NCBI GenBank assembly: GCA_020402865.1
Contig: JADBYT010000025.1
Coordinates: 1-63,072, forward strand
DNA: 63,072 nucleotides
DNA from: Bacteroidota bacterium
GTDB lineage: Bacteria > Bacteroidota > Bacteroidia > Palsa-965
Direction of reading: 5' to 3'
Under the pieces are notes generated by a model, which worked only from the letters and a program-made list of their open reading frames with translations, searched no databases and was not told where the DNA came from. Within the stretch, counting starts at the first letter, position 1; the number at the start of each line of letters is the position of its first letter. A program made the position numbers and the translations under genes. This document shows positions 8,205 through 16,953 of the stretch, piece after piece.

Positions 8205-9302
8205 TTAACGAGCAACCTTACCAGAGGAGTATGGTGAGGCATAGCGGCGATCGTTTATGAAAGCCGAATCGGATAATGTGAGCAGGAAGGCAAGCAGTTG
8301 TTTTTGCTGCAACGGCGTGAGACGTGCCCCGCCATTGCGTACGGTGCCCATCCGGCTGTCCACATTGGCCGACGCATGCACGTCGTTGCTGTAAAATGCC
8401 AGCACCTGACCGAGTGTGGCAAAACGGCCATCGTGCATATAAGGCGCAGTAAAGGCGAGGTTGCGCAGGGAAGGTGTTTTAAACTTACCGTTATCTTTTG
8501 CAATGCCGGTAATTTTGCCGCGCCCCGCATCGGTATAGCCGTTGGCAGCGTACACGGCATCCAGGCCGTTGTTGCTGAACTGTCCGGTGGTTCCGAGTGC
8601 GTCGGCATCAGTGGTGTGACAGTGCAGGCAGTCGCCTTTGGTCATGTCGTTGGCCAGTTCAAAGCCGGCGCGTTCATCGGGCGTAAACAGCGCGCGGTTG
8701 GTAATGGCCAGATCGTATTTTGAGCGGTTTGAAATGAGTGTGCGTTCAAACTGTGCAATGGCTTTGGCAATGCGCACACTGTCTATACGATCATCGCCAA
8801 ACGCCGCCTTGAAGCGGGTGCGGTAGAAACGGCTTCGCGCCACACGTTTTTCAGCCTCAGGCCAGTTGAGGTTCATTTCGTGATGGGCGCGCACGGGTTC
8901 AAACACCTGCGTTTCGAGACTTACCGCGCGGCCATCCCAAAAATAGGCCGGGTACCAGGCCAGATTATACAACGGCATGGTATTGCGCGGCTGCAGGCTG
9001 CCATCAAAACCTTTGCTAAACGCCAGCGGCCCGTCGCTGAACGCCGCTTCCTGCCGGTGGCAGCTTGCGCAGGAAAGCGAACTATCCGCACTGAGCACCG
9101 GGTCGTAAAAAAGATAACGCCCAAGCTCAGCACCTTCTACCGTAACCGGATTACCGTCAGCCACAGGCATGGGCGGAAAAAACTTCAGTTCGGGAAACAC
9201 ATAAGGCTTTGGCGCCCGCTGCCTGCCCAGCGCCGACAGCATCAGCACCGACACAAGCAGCGGAATGGCCCAAAGAATTGTTGTTCGGAGTCCGGTATTC
9301 AC
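8205..9302 (-). CDS. Di-heme cytochrome c peroxidase / MauG family
   Basis: The protein has 365 residues with a GTG start. An N-terminal hydrophobic segment (about 10-26) serves as signal or anchor for export to the periplasm. There are two c-type heme sites: CASCH at 78-82 and CLHCH at 225-229. Further family marks are LGRYLFYDPVLS before the first heme and the FKTPSLRNLAFTAPYMHDG segment near 280, whose Met is a possible heme ligand. Such enzymes reduce hydrogen peroxide with electrons from cytochrome c, or oxidise protein side chains as in MauG. It lies 7 nt downstream of a T9SS protein gene on the same strand, so the two are likely co-transcribed. The true substrate is open. Confidence 0.9.
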   Translation of the reverse strand: MNTGLRTTILWAIPLLVSVLMLSALGRQRAPKPYVFPELKFFPPMPVADGNPVTVEGAELGRYLFYDPVLSADSSLSCASCHRQEAAFSDGPLAFSKGFDGSLQPRNTMPLYNLAWYPAYFWDGRAVSLETQVFEPVRAHHEMNLNWPEAEKRVARSRFYRTRFKAAFGDDRIDSVRIAKAIAQFERTLISNRSKYDLAITNRALFTPDERAGFELANDMTKGDCLHCHTTDADALGTTGQFSNNGLDAVYAANGYTDAGRGKITGIAKDNGKFKTPSLRNLAFTAPYMHDGRFATLGQVLAFYSNDVHASANVDSRMGTVRNGGARLTPLQQKQLLAFLLTLSDSAFINDRRYASPYSSGKVAR

Positions 9303-9309
9303 AAGTGGT

Positions 9310-10200
9310 TCAGCGTTGCAAAATTACTTTATGCGTTTCGGTCTTTTTGTTGGTAATCACACGCAGGTAATACGTTCCGTTCGGATAGGCGCTCAGGTCG
9401 ATCCAGAATTTTGTGGGGCTCACACCATATTGCTTCAGCAGTTTTCCATCAGCACTGATTACTTCAATGCCTTCGATAATATGATACTCCTGAAGTTTCT
9501 GCGCTTCAATGTTTACAATACCGGTTGAAGGTGTGGGATACACACGCAGGTATTCGGGCTGATTGTCTTTACCTGCGGTGTGGAAAATGGTGAGGTGCTG
9601 ATTGTAATTATCAATCATCCATCCCTCACGGTTATTGCTCACCGAATCGGTTACAATGCGAAAACGGGTTTGAAAAGTGGTGGTGTAAGGAATCAGATAA
9701 GCCGCATCAAAACACAACCATACATCGCGCCAGCTTGTATCGCGCCCGGTAAATGCCAGTTGCGAAGTGTCAACAGTTGATGAATCGTAGCCGTAGAAAT
9801 TATACACGTACGGGTTGTTGAAACAGTTCTGCCAGGTTACACCATTATCAATGGTATATTCCACAAACGCAAAATCGGCAGCACTGTCGAGATCGAATTT
9901 CTGCTTCCACTGCATAGCCATAATACCAATAGGCGGAAACTGATTAAGCGGAAACACAACCGAAGCATTGGCGTTTACCGCACAGGCATTTACCGTATCG
10001 GTAATAAGTACGTTAGGCGTAGAAGCCGGTGCATTGAAAAGCGTTTTCTGTGGTGCTCCCACCTGCCACACATTTCCCGAATCAAGTGTATAAACTGCCG
10101 GTTGAATATCGGATCCATCAAAATACTGTGTAGCCGTTATTTGCGCAGCAAGTGAGAATACCGTCAGGTTGGTGGTGAATAATAGTTGAAGTTTTTTCAT
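9310..10200 (-). CDS. T9SS type A sorting-domain protein
   Basis: The protein has 296 residues. It has an N-terminal signal peptide (MKKLQLLFTTNLTVFSLAAQ), a central beta-rich region with several Asp-Ser-Gly turns (DSAADFAFVEYTIDNGVTWQN) and a closing about 75-residue sorting domain: YLRVYPTPSTGIVNIEAQ, then ISADGKLLKQ and NGTYYLRVITNKKTETHKVILQR. This C-terminal domain is the type A signal for export by T9SS. The central part resembles a jelly-roll/concanavalin-like fold seen in T9SS adhesins. It is upstream of and 7 nt from the di-heme peroxidase gene. The 237 bp between it and the divergent VWA gene show no further gene. Confidence 0.8.
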   Translation of the reverse strand: MKKLQLLFTTNLTVFSLAAQITATQYFDGSDIQPAVYTLDSGNVWQVGAPQKTLFNAPASTPNVLITDTVNACAVNANASVVFPLNQFPPIGIMAMQWKQKFDLDSAADFAFVEYTIDNGVTWQNCFNNPYVYNFYGYDSSTVDTSQLAFTGRDTSWRDVWLCFDAAYLIPYTTTFQTRFRIVTDSVSNNREGWMIDNYNQHLTIFHTAGKDNQPEYLRVYPTPSTGIVNIEAQKLQEYHIIEGIEVISADGKLLKQYGVSPTKFWIDLSAYPNGTYYLRVITNKKTETHKVILQR

Positions 10201-10437
10201 GGGCCTGATAATTTGAGGTTGCTATATGATAAAAGTAAACTGTAAACTTCTAAGCCGCTAAGTGTTGTTCTGAATTTCTTACCTGTTCAGTGCTATTTCA
10301 ATACTACCTTATTTACATTCGGCTTATCAGGATTCCTTCTCCACAAATAAAAATTGCAACAAAACCATCCTCAAACTGTTGCATTACGTAAGTGTGAATT
10401 AATAAAATAATTACTGCCGAATACCGACCTTTACATT

Positions 10438-11535
10438 ATGCCGGGATACCGTTTTTCGAAATTTTCCAAAAAAGATGACAAACCGCCTTTCGACAGGCTG
10501 TTTGATATTTTCCGCGAACTCCTCACCCACACCTCGGGCGATGTGAATGAAGCACTGGCGTGGATGAACGAACTCGACCGCGAATACAAGCTCACCGATA
10601 ACAATTACGGAATGGGCGATTTTATCGAGGATCTGAAGAAGCGCGGTTATCTGCAGGAAAATCCGCAGGACGGAAGTTTTGCAATTACCTCCAAAATGGA
10701 GCAAAGCATCCGGCAGAGTTCGCTTGATCAGATTTTTGGCAAGCTCCGCAAATCGCGCACACGGGGCAACCACAAAACGCCCTACAGCGGCCGCGGCGAT
10801 GAACTGACCAGCGACCGCCGCCCTTTTCAGTTTGGCGATGCGCCGGAGCAGATTGACATGACTGTGAGCATGCGCAATGCACAAATTCACCACGGCACCA
10901 GCGAGTTTGCCATGAGTGAAGATGATTTGGAAATTATTGAGCAGGAGCACAAAACCCAAACATCAACCGTGCTCATGATTGATATTTCGCACTCGATGAT
11001 TTTGTATGGCGAAGACCGCATTACGCCAGCCAAAAAAGTAGCCATGGCTTTGGCCGAACTGATTAAAACACGCTATCCGAAAGATACGCTCGACATTATT
11101 GTGTTTGGCAACGATGCGTGGCAGATTGAACTCAAAGACCTGCCCTTTTTGCAGGTAGGCCCCTATCACACCAACACCGTAGCCGGGCTTGATCTGGCCA
11201 TGGACATTCTGCGCCGCCGCAAAAATCCGAACAAGCAGATTTTTATGATTACCGACGGCAAACCGAGCTGCCTCAAACAGGGCGAAGAATATTACATGAA
11301 CAGCTTCGGCCTCGACCGCAAGATTGTGGCACAATGCCTCAACCGCGCACATGCCTGCCGTCGCGTACATATTCCCATAACCACGTTTATGATTGCCAAA
11401 GATCCTTACCTGCAGCAGTTTGTAGAGGAGTTTACCGATGCCAACCAGGGCCGGGCATTTTACACCTCGCTGAAAGGTCTGGGTGATTATATTTTTGAAG
11501 ATTACACCACAAACCGTCGTAAACGCGTTCGATAA
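10438..11535 (+). CDS. VWA domain protein of CoxE/MoxR-partner type
   Basis: The protein has 365 residues. Residues 1-170 form a helical, charged N-terminal region without a clear family. A von Willebrand factor A domain follows: the metal-binding MIDAS motif DISHS at 182-186 keeps D-x-S-x-S, a TVAGLDLAMDIL helix supplies the Thr, and MITDGKPS supplies the second Asp. There is no signal peptide. Such proteins act with MoxR-type ATPases as metal-insertion or remodelling chaperones, as CoxE/CoxD or the chelatase D/I pair. The downstream genes follow at 1 and 13 nt, including a MoxR-like ATPase, which supports a complex. Confidence 0.85.
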   Translation: MPGYRFSKFSKKDDKPPFDRLFDIFRELLTHTSGDVNEALAWMNELDREYKLTDNNYGMGDFIEDLKKRGYLQENPQDGSFAITSKMEQSIRQSSLDQIFGKLRKSRTRGNHKTPYSGRGDELTSDRRPFQFGDAPEQIDMTVSMRNAQIHHGTSEFAMSEDDLEIIEQEHKTQTSTVLMIDISHSMILYGEDRITPAKKVAMALAELIKTRYPKDTLDIIVFGNDAWQIELKDLPFLQVGPYHTNTVAGLDLAMDILRRRKNPNKQIFMITDGKPSCLKQGEEYYMNSFGLDRKIVAQCLNRAHACRRVHIPITTFMIAKDPYLQQFVEEFTDANQGRAFYTSLKGLGDYIFEDYTTNRRKRVR

Positions 11536-11536
11536 A

Positions 11537-12112
11537 ATGAATAGTTTACCCGAAACCGATTTTACACTTACCGCCGAAGGGCCCGTTACAAAAGCGTTTT
11601 TGCAGGCCGGCGTAACACGTTTCACCGAAGCAGTAAATTACGTGCGTAAACTCCGCTACAACCGCATCAGCAACCGTAACAACTGCCTGCTTGTGCTCAC
11701 CGAACAACGTGGCACCTGTTCTTCGAAACACCAGTTACTGGCCTTACTGGCAGAAGAAAACAATAGGCCCGACATACAATTGGCAGAACTGTTGTTTCGT
11801 ATGCACGAAAAAAATGTACCCGGAACAGGTGAAATACTTTTTCGCCACAATCTGCCTTACATGCCCGAAGCACACAACTATTTACGTGCAGGCAATCAAA
11901 TAATTGATGCCACTTCAGAATCTGTGCGCATAGACTATGAAGGCGATAAAATTTCGGAACAAATAATATCGCCACGTCGAACCACGGAAGAAAAAATGGC
12001 CGCACATCGTTTAGCTCTCGACCAGTGGCGCTGCACAGATTCACTGGCTGCTGCATATACCTTAGATCAACTTTACTCCATCCGCGAAAGCTGCATTGCG
12101 GCAATCGTATAA
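11537..12112 (+). CDS. Transglutaminase/papain-fold-like protein between VWA and MoxR genes
   Basis: The protein has 191 residues from the ATG at 11537, one nt after the VWA stop; a longer frame from 11483 would overlap that gene. A candidate catalytic triad can be read: Cys61 in QRGTCSSKH, His113 in EAHNYL and Asp124 in IIDATS. Cys at the start of a helix, then His and Asp on adjacent strands, is the transglutaminase-like/papain-fold order. There is no signal peptide, so it is likely cytoplasmic. It overlaps the MoxR-like frame slightly if the upstream TTG of that gene is used. The substrate is unknown; the family assignment is by motif only. Confidence 0.65.
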   Translation: MNSLPETDFTLTAEGPVTKAFLQAGVTRFTEAVNYVRKLRYNRISNRNNCLLVLTEQRGTCSSKHQLLALLAEENNRPDIQLAELLFRMHEKNVPGTGEILFRHNLPYMPEAHNYLRAGNQIIDATSESVRIDYEGDKISEQIISPRRTTEEKMAAHRLALDQWRCTDSLAAAYTLDQLYSIRESCIAAIV

Positions 12113-12125
12113 ATTCAATCGTACT

Positions 12126-13592
12126 GTGAGCAACTCACCCGCTATCAATACCCTCGGCGAACTTATTGCCGCCGGATACACACCAAAATCAATAAAACAG
12201 GAACTCCGCGATAACCTGCTTGCACGACTAAGAGCAAAAACACCTTTGTTTGATGGTATTATCGGCTATCAGGATACGGTGATTCCTGATCTGGAGCGTG
12301 CCATACTTTCGCGGCATAATATTAACCTGCTTGGTTTGCGCGGACAGGCCAAAACGCGTATTGCGCGGCTTATGGTGAATTTGCTGGATGAATGGATTCC
12401 GGTGGTAAAAGGCTCGGAACTGAATGATGATCCGCTGCAACCGCTTTCGCGCTATGCGCGCGATCTGGTGGCCGAAAAAGGAAACGCCACACCCATTGAA
12501 TGGATGCACCGCAGCGAACGTTTTGCCGAAAAACTGGCCACGCCTGATGTATCGGTAGCCGATCTGATTGGAGATGTGGACCCGATTAAAGCCGCCAACA
12601 TGAAACTGAATTACAGCGATGAACGCGTGATTCACTACGGCATTATTCCCCGCGCCAACCGGTGCATTTTCGTAATCAACGAGCTGCCCGATTTACAGGC
12701 ACGTATTCAGGTGGCCTTGTTTAATATTCTGCAGGAAGGCGATATTCAGATACGCGGATTCAAGCTGCGCCTGCCGCTTGATATTCAGTTTGTGTTTACG
12801 GCCAATCCGGAAGATTACACCAACCGGGGCTCGATTGTGACGCCGCTTAAAGACCGTATCGGCAGCCAGATACTTACGCATTATCCGAAGGATCTGGAAA
12901 CAGCCAAGCAGATTACGCAGCAGGAAGCCCGCGCAAGGCAGGATGCCGCTGCAGTGATTCATGTGCCCGATGCCGCGCTGAGCATGCTCGAGCAGATTGG
13001 CTTTGAAGCACGCGAAAGCGAGTTTATTGATGCCAAGAGCGGTGTATCGGCGCGTTTAAGTATATCGGCCTACGAAAACCTGATCAGTGCGGCCGAGCGC
13101 CGGGCGGTAATAAACGGCGAGGCCGAAACCATGGTGCGCCTTACTGATTTTGCCGCCGTAATTCCGGCCATTACCGGCAAGGTGGAAATGGTGTATGAAG
13201 GTGAACAGGAAGGCGCAGCCGGTGTGGCCAAACACCTTATCGGAAAAGCCATACGCACACTCTTCCCCACCTATTTCCCCTCGCCCGAAAAACTAAAAAG
13301 AAAAACCGAAACAAGCCCGTACCAACCCATTATCGACTGGTTTGGCGAAGGCAATACGCTTGATCTGACAAGTGATATGCCCGCGCGTACATATGCTGCC
13401 GCACTGAGTGTAGTGGACGGACTGGATGAACTCGTTTCGAAACATTATCCTGCTGCCGAAGGCATGCAAAAGCTGTTTCTGATGGAACTGGTGCTGCACG
13501 GACTTTCGGAGTTTTCGCGGCTCAACCGCAGTTCACTTGAGTCGGGTGCGCGTTTCGGCGATCTGATGGGTGCCATGCTGGGCGGGGAGTAA
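12126..13592 (+). CDS. MoxR / magnesium-chelatase-like AAA+ ATPase
   Basis: The protein has 488 residues from the GTG at 12126, chosen because it puts the conserved NTLGELIAAGY segment near the N-terminus; a TTG at 12096 inside the previous gene would add ten residues. The Walker A region is GLRGQAKTR at 70-78, a variant with Arg in place of the usual Gly-x4-GK spacing. The Walker B-like strand is CIFVINELPDL, with sensor 1 FVFTANPEDY and an arginine-finger region around LKDRIG. This resembles the ChlI/MoxR group that remodels partner proteins. It ends the VWA/transglutaminase-like operon, and all three products probably work together. Confidence 0.85.
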   Translation: MSNSPAINTLGELIAAGYTPKSIKQELRDNLLARLRAKTPLFDGIIGYQDTVIPDLERAILSRHNINLLGLRGQAKTRIARLMVNLLDEWIPVVKGSELNDDPLQPLSRYARDLVAEKGNATPIEWMHRSERFAEKLATPDVSVADLIGDVDPIKAANMKLNYSDERVIHYGIIPRANRCIFVINELPDLQARIQVALFNILQEGDIQIRGFKLRLPLDIQFVFTANPEDYTNRGSIVTPLKDRIGSQILTHYPKDLETAKQITQQEARARQDAAAVIHVPDAALSMLEQIGFEARESEFIDAKSGVSARLSISAYENLISAAERRAVINGEAETMVRLTDFAAVIPAITGKVEMVYEGEQEGAAGVAKHLIGKAIRTLFPTYFPSPEKLKRKTETSPYQPIIDWFGEGNTLDLTSDMPARTYAAALSVVDGLDELVSKHYPAAEGMQKLFLMELVLHGLSEFSRLNRSSLESGARFGDLMGAMLGGE

Positions 13593-13600
13593 CTGGTCTA

Positions 13601-13752
13601 AGAGGCTGTCAGGGAATTTTGTGTTGCTTTGATTTTGATGGATTTTTTGATTGATTGAGGCGCTTTTTGAACAGATACCTTGAGGGTCAAGCAACGAAAA
13701 GCAATCAAAAAAGACGCGAAAACATTAAAAAGAAAATTCCCTGACAGACTCT
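13601..13752. mobile_element. MITE-like inverted-repeat element, 152 bp
   Basis: The two ends, 13601-13620 (AGAGGCTGTCAGGGAATTTT) and 13733-13752, are inverted copies of 20 nt with one mismatch. A second inverted match, TTTTTTGATTG against CAATCAAAAAA, lies inside at about 13643-13715, so the whole element could fold as one long imperfect hairpin. There is no coding frame. No clear target duplication was found; TA occurs at both ends. This form fits a non-autonomous miniature transposable element. Confidence 0.55.
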
Positions 13753-13865
13753 AAAAAAGCAATTAAGTTTTCTTTTACCTGAAGTTTATTTTGGAAAGTC
13801 GGTGAAAATGGTTATATCTTAGTAAACTGTGCAACAGACACACCTGCACAGTGAAAGGAGGCACC

Positions 13866-14600
13866 ATGACACTTTTTGCACAAGAGCTGACTGCACACAC
13901 CGGCCGGCTGCGCGGGCATACGGGAGCCGACAGGGAATCACCCCAAAGTACCAGGTCATCACCGGAATCTCTTGCCGCAGTCCGTCCTGAATCATTTCAA
14001 ACCTGGCGGAGCATCCGTTTCCGCGATCCATTGCTGCTGGTGGTAATTCCACTTGCCTCACTGGCTTTTTATGCACTGTCGTTAAGCGTTACGGCTATTT
14101 CCCTGCGTCTTGGGCCGGTTGCCACACATGCTGTGGGGCTGGGCATTCCGGCACTTTGGGCAGTATATCTGCTTAGCGATTATCTGCGCTTCCGCAACTG
14201 GCGGGCCCGGCTTCCCTTTGCCGTAGCGGGCTGGGACGAAGTAGTAAACCACACCGCTTTTGAAACGGGTGTGTGGCGGCATGCTGAGGTGAAGCTGATA
14301 CTGAGTGAAGGCATTTCGCCCGAACAGGAAAAGCATTTTGCCGCAGGCATTATTGTCTTTGCCCACCTCGCCAATTCAAGCTATGGCGAACGCTATCAAG
14401 GCGATCCGCGCCGCTACTGGAATACAGACATCCTCACGGCATCCGGCAGCATTGATATTCATGTGGCGGCCTGTTTTGTGGGACTTTGCACAAAAAAACT
14501 CAGGCATGCCGCACAACGTTATCCCGGCTGCCTGCAACGGGTAGAAATTTCGCTCAGCGGCGATCCGTTTCTTGCCGATCCGCATGATGCTCATCACTAA
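13866..14600 (+). CDS. Hypothetical membrane protein with a strong Shine-Dalgarno
   Basis: The protein has 244 residues from the ATG at 13866; the upstream GTG at 13851 would include the ribosome site. The site AAAGGAGG at 13854-13861 is a near-perfect anti-SD match four nt before the ATG, which is unusual in a phylum that mostly ignores SD sequences. Residues 1-50 are hydrophilic and Ser/Arg-rich. Two membrane helices follow at about 57-100. The C-terminal half is soluble and has WDEVVNHTAFETGVWRHAEV, GERYQGDPRRYWNTD and a final LSGDPFLADPHDAHH. I do not recognise the family. It lies between the MITE-like element and a terminator, with no operon partner. Confidence 0.65.
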   Translation: MTLFAQELTAHTGRLRGHTGADRESPQSTRSSPESLAAVRPESFQTWRSIRFRDPLLLVVIPLASLAFYALSLSVTAISLRLGPVATHAVGLGIPALWAVYLLSDYLRFRNWRARLPFAVAGWDEVVNHTAFETGVWRHAEVKLILSEGISPEQEKHFAAGIIVFAHLANSSYGERYQGDPRRYWNTDILTASGSIDIHVAACFVGLCTKKLRHAAQRYPGCLQRVEISLSGDPFLADPHDAHH

Positions 14601-14616
14601 TTCAACGTTAAAATAA

Positions 14617-14646
14617 GCTAAGGGCGCCCTGCGGGGCGCCCTTAGC
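14617..14646 (+). terminator. GC-rich hairpin after the membrane protein gene
   Basis: Perfect 13-bp stem GCTAAGGGCGCCC / GGGCGCCCTTAGC around the loop TGCG. No run of T follows, so it may be a weak terminator or an RNA-end hairpin. Confidence 0.6.
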
Positions 14647-14673
14647 GCTGCTTTACCGTTTACCTTTGCGCGT

Positions 14674-15147
14674 ATGGCAATTGAAATAGAACGCAAATTC
14701 CTGCTCCGTAGCACCCGCTGGCAGCAGCATCCCGACCTGAGCGTTACACATATCCGTCAGGGCTACCTCGTAAGTGATGCCGGCCGTACCGTGCGCGTAC
14801 GCTGGCGAAACGGCAAAGGCTACCTCACCGTAAAAGGCAAACCCGAATCAGGCAGCATTGCACGCATGGAATATGAATACGAAATTCCCGGCACCGAAGC
14901 CGAAGCCCTGCTGCAACTCTGCAAACCGCCGCTCATTGAAAAAAAACGCTGGCTCCTGCCCGCCGGAAATCATACGTGGGAAATAGACATCTTTGAAGGC
15001 GAAAACAACGGACTCTGCGTAGCCGAAATCGAACTGGTAAACGAACACGAAACGTTTGAAAAACCCGACTGGCTGGGCGAGGAAGTTACTCACGACGGGC
15101 GCTATTCAAACGCAGCACTCAGCCGCGTGCCTTACTCACAATGGTAA
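14674..15147 (+). CDS. CYTH-domain protein (triphosphate tunnel metalloenzyme)
   Basis: The protein has 157 residues and starts with the CYTH hallmark EIERKF, in which Glu4, Glu6 and Lys8 form E-x-E-x-K. Other tunnel residues can be seen: TVRVRWRNGKGYLTVKG, YEYEIP, and WEIDIFEGENNGLCVAEIEL. By family knowledge CYTH enzymes hydrolyse inorganic triphosphate or nucleoside triphosphates with Mg2+; a few are adenylate cyclases. The length fits a stand-alone bacterial domain. The ATG lies 5 nt after a TACCTTTG -7-like box at 14661-14668, so the mRNA may be leaderless. Confidence 0.9.
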   Translation: MAIEIERKFLLRSTRWQQHPDLSVTHIRQGYLVSDAGRTVRVRWRNGKGYLTVKGKPESGSIARMEYEYEIPGTEAEALLQLCKPPLIEKKRWLLPAGNHTWEIDIFEGENNGLCVAEIELVNEHETFEKPDWLGEEVTHDGRYSNAALSRVPYSQW

Positions 15148-15300
15148 AGTCTGGTGTTTAACGTTCAGCCTGCATAGGCGCATAGCCGGTAAACAAAGCG
15201 TTTTTCAAAAACTGCCTGCTCATAAAACTTTGGAACAAGTTGAAGTCGGCTGACCGAAGTTGCACCAAAACCATTATTTTTGCCCATCATAAACCAATTT

Positions 15301-15864
15301 GTGAACCACGTGTACTCATCACGCACTTTATTTATCGTAGTAGCCATATTAATTGGCGCTCTGACCCGTCTTCTTCCCCATCCGCCGAACTTTACCGTCA
15401 TTGGCGCCATCGCTCTGTTTGGCGGTGCGTACCTCGGCAGCCGCTGGCTGGCCGTTGTGGTTCCGGTGCTCGCTGTTTTTCTCAGCGATCTTGTGCTTAA
15501 CAACACTATTTATGCACAGGATGGTCAGTTTGTATGGATGTATGAAGGTGCATGGCTCGTATATTTTTCAACTGCACTTTGTACTTTGCTTGGCATGTTT
15601 ATGCTTCGTAAAGTAAGCGTAAGCAATGTGTCTGTTTCTGCTATTGCAACCGCTCTGCTGTTCTTTGCAATTACCAATTTTGCAGTATGGGCTGGTTCTC
15701 CCATGTATCCGCAAACAATTGGCGGCCTTGCTGCCTGCTACGTGGCTGCGTTGCCTTTTCTGGGCTGGAGCATGCTTGGCAACCTGTTTTTTGCCGGTAT
15801 TTTCTTTGGCGGCTTTGAACTCGCCGGCCGTCGGTTTCCGAAGCTGGCTGCGCGTAAGGCATAA
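15301..15864 (+). CDS. DUF6580-type integral membrane protein
   Basis: The protein has 187 residues from the GTG at 15301. A TTG at 15280 also opens the frame but lies inside a TATTTTTG -7 box at 15275-15282, so transcription would start after it. It has about five to six membrane helices. The N-terminal motif RLLPHPPNFTVIGAIALFGGAYLG and FLSDLVLNN match the DUF6580 family as I recall it, which resembles the S component of ECF-type transporters in fold and size. No energy-coupling partner is adjacent. A cargo cannot be named. A terminator follows. Confidence 0.75.
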   Translation: MNHVYSSRTLFIVVAILIGALTRLLPHPPNFTVIGAIALFGGAYLGSRWLAVVVPVLAVFLSDLVLNNTIYAQDGQFVWMYEGAWLVYFSTALCTLLGMFMLRKVSVSNVSVSAIATALLFFAITNFAVWAGSPMYPQTIGGLAACYVAALPFLGWSMLGNLFFAGIFFGGFELAGRRFPKLAARKA

Positions 15865-15889
15865 GTAACTTTCGCTCATCTTTATCACG

Positions 15890-15918
15890 GCCTGTGCAAT
15901 GTGCACAGGCTTTTTTTT
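15890..15918 (+). terminator. Rho-independent terminator
   Basis: 9-bp GC-rich stem GCCTGTGCA / TGCACAGGC with a short loop, followed directly by eight T residues (15911-15918). Confidence 0.85.
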
Positions 15919-16020
15919 CGATAATATGCCTTGAATTTGCCGTGAAACGGTTACGTGTACTCCGCTTTTTATTCGGAATGGATAAGCAAACGGAGCCTGC
16001 TGATTAGAGACAGCGTAAGG

Positions 16021-16920
16021 TTAAAACCTCATCAGCTGACTCCGTACAAATTCCCACTCCGGTGTAATCAGTAAATGACCAAAATCAAGCGGATACCACG
16101 GACTGTTTCCGGCTTCATCGGGATTTCGGAGTACCTGAATATTTTGTGCGGGCATGTAGCTTTGCAGCAGCAGAAACACTTTTTCGCCTTTTGCATTTAC
16201 AGCCATATCGGCCACGATGCAGGCGTGTCCGGGTGAGCCGCCTTTGATAAATACATCGCCGATCTGCATCGAATCAGCTGAAACGGATTTCATTTCGCGG
16301 CTAAGCGAGAGCGTGCCTGCATACATAAACACGTCGTTGAGGTAGCGGCGAAAAGCGGTGTATTCGCCTACTGCGGCTTTGCTCCCGTTTTGCAGTCGTT
16401 TACCCGGTTTGCGGGTATCAATGCGTTCGCCTTTACACCAGGAAAGATAAGCGCAACGGTCGCCGCTGGTAAAGTTGAATGCGATTTCGCTGTAACGTTG
16501 TTGTGCAAAAAGGTATTCGGCGCGTAAACGCATCACCGCATCCGCACACTGCTGTAAATCGGCTTTACCGGGATCAACATTCACCACGGCCACATGCGCA
16601 TTCTGATTTCGTTTGGGTTGTCCGTTGTGCAGCAACACCGGTGTGCCGTTGGGCAGCAGCGGCAAGTGCCGCAGCCAGACAGCAAAGGATCCGTCATTTG
16701 CTTTTACACGTTTATAGCCTTCGGGCACGGCAAAGCGTGTGCAGATTTCAGCCTTTGACGTATCGGCGCCGGGCCAGCAGTAGCGTTGGGCAGGATCATC
16801 AGGAAGCGAGTCGGGCACACCTGCATAGGTGTAAGATGCGGGTGTGGAACCTGCATCGGAGCAGGAAACGATGGAAGTACTCAGTACAGCTGAAAATAAA
16901 AGGGCAAAGCTGTTATTCAT
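16021..16920 (-). CDS. DUF4846 lipoprotein
   Basis: The protein has 299 residues. The N-terminus MNNSFALLFSAVLSTSIVSCSD is a lipoprotein signal with Cys20. The mature part matches DUF4846: FAVWLRHLPLLPNGTPV, VAVVNVDPGKADLQQCADAV and MRLRAEYLFAQQRY, with a C-terminal YAGTLSLSREMK segment and GHACIVADMAVNAKGEKVFLLLQ. The last segment, with a His in SPGHACIV, resembles a hydrolase or binding pocket, but the activity is not established. It is anchored to a cell membrane. It begins 33 nt after the giant repeat protein gene on the same strand and is likely co-transcribed. Confidence 0.85.
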   Translation of the reverse strand: MNNSFALLFSAVLSTSIVSCSDAGSTPASYTYAGVPDSLPDDPAQRYCWPGADTSKAEICTRFAVPEGYKRVKANDGSFAVWLRHLPLLPNGTPVLLHNGQPKRNQNAHVAVVNVDPGKADLQQCADAVMRLRAEYLFAQQRYSEIAFNFTSGDRCAYLSWCKGERIDTRKPGKRLQNGSKAAVGEYTAFRRYLNDVFMYAGTLSLSREMKSVSADSMQIGDVFIKGGSPGHACIVADMAVNAKGEKVFLLLQSYMPAQNIQVLRNPDEAGNSPWYPLDFGHLLITPEWEFVRSQLMRF

Positions 16921-16953
16921 TTGTTTTCCTTTTATTTTAAGGTATTGCCCGGT

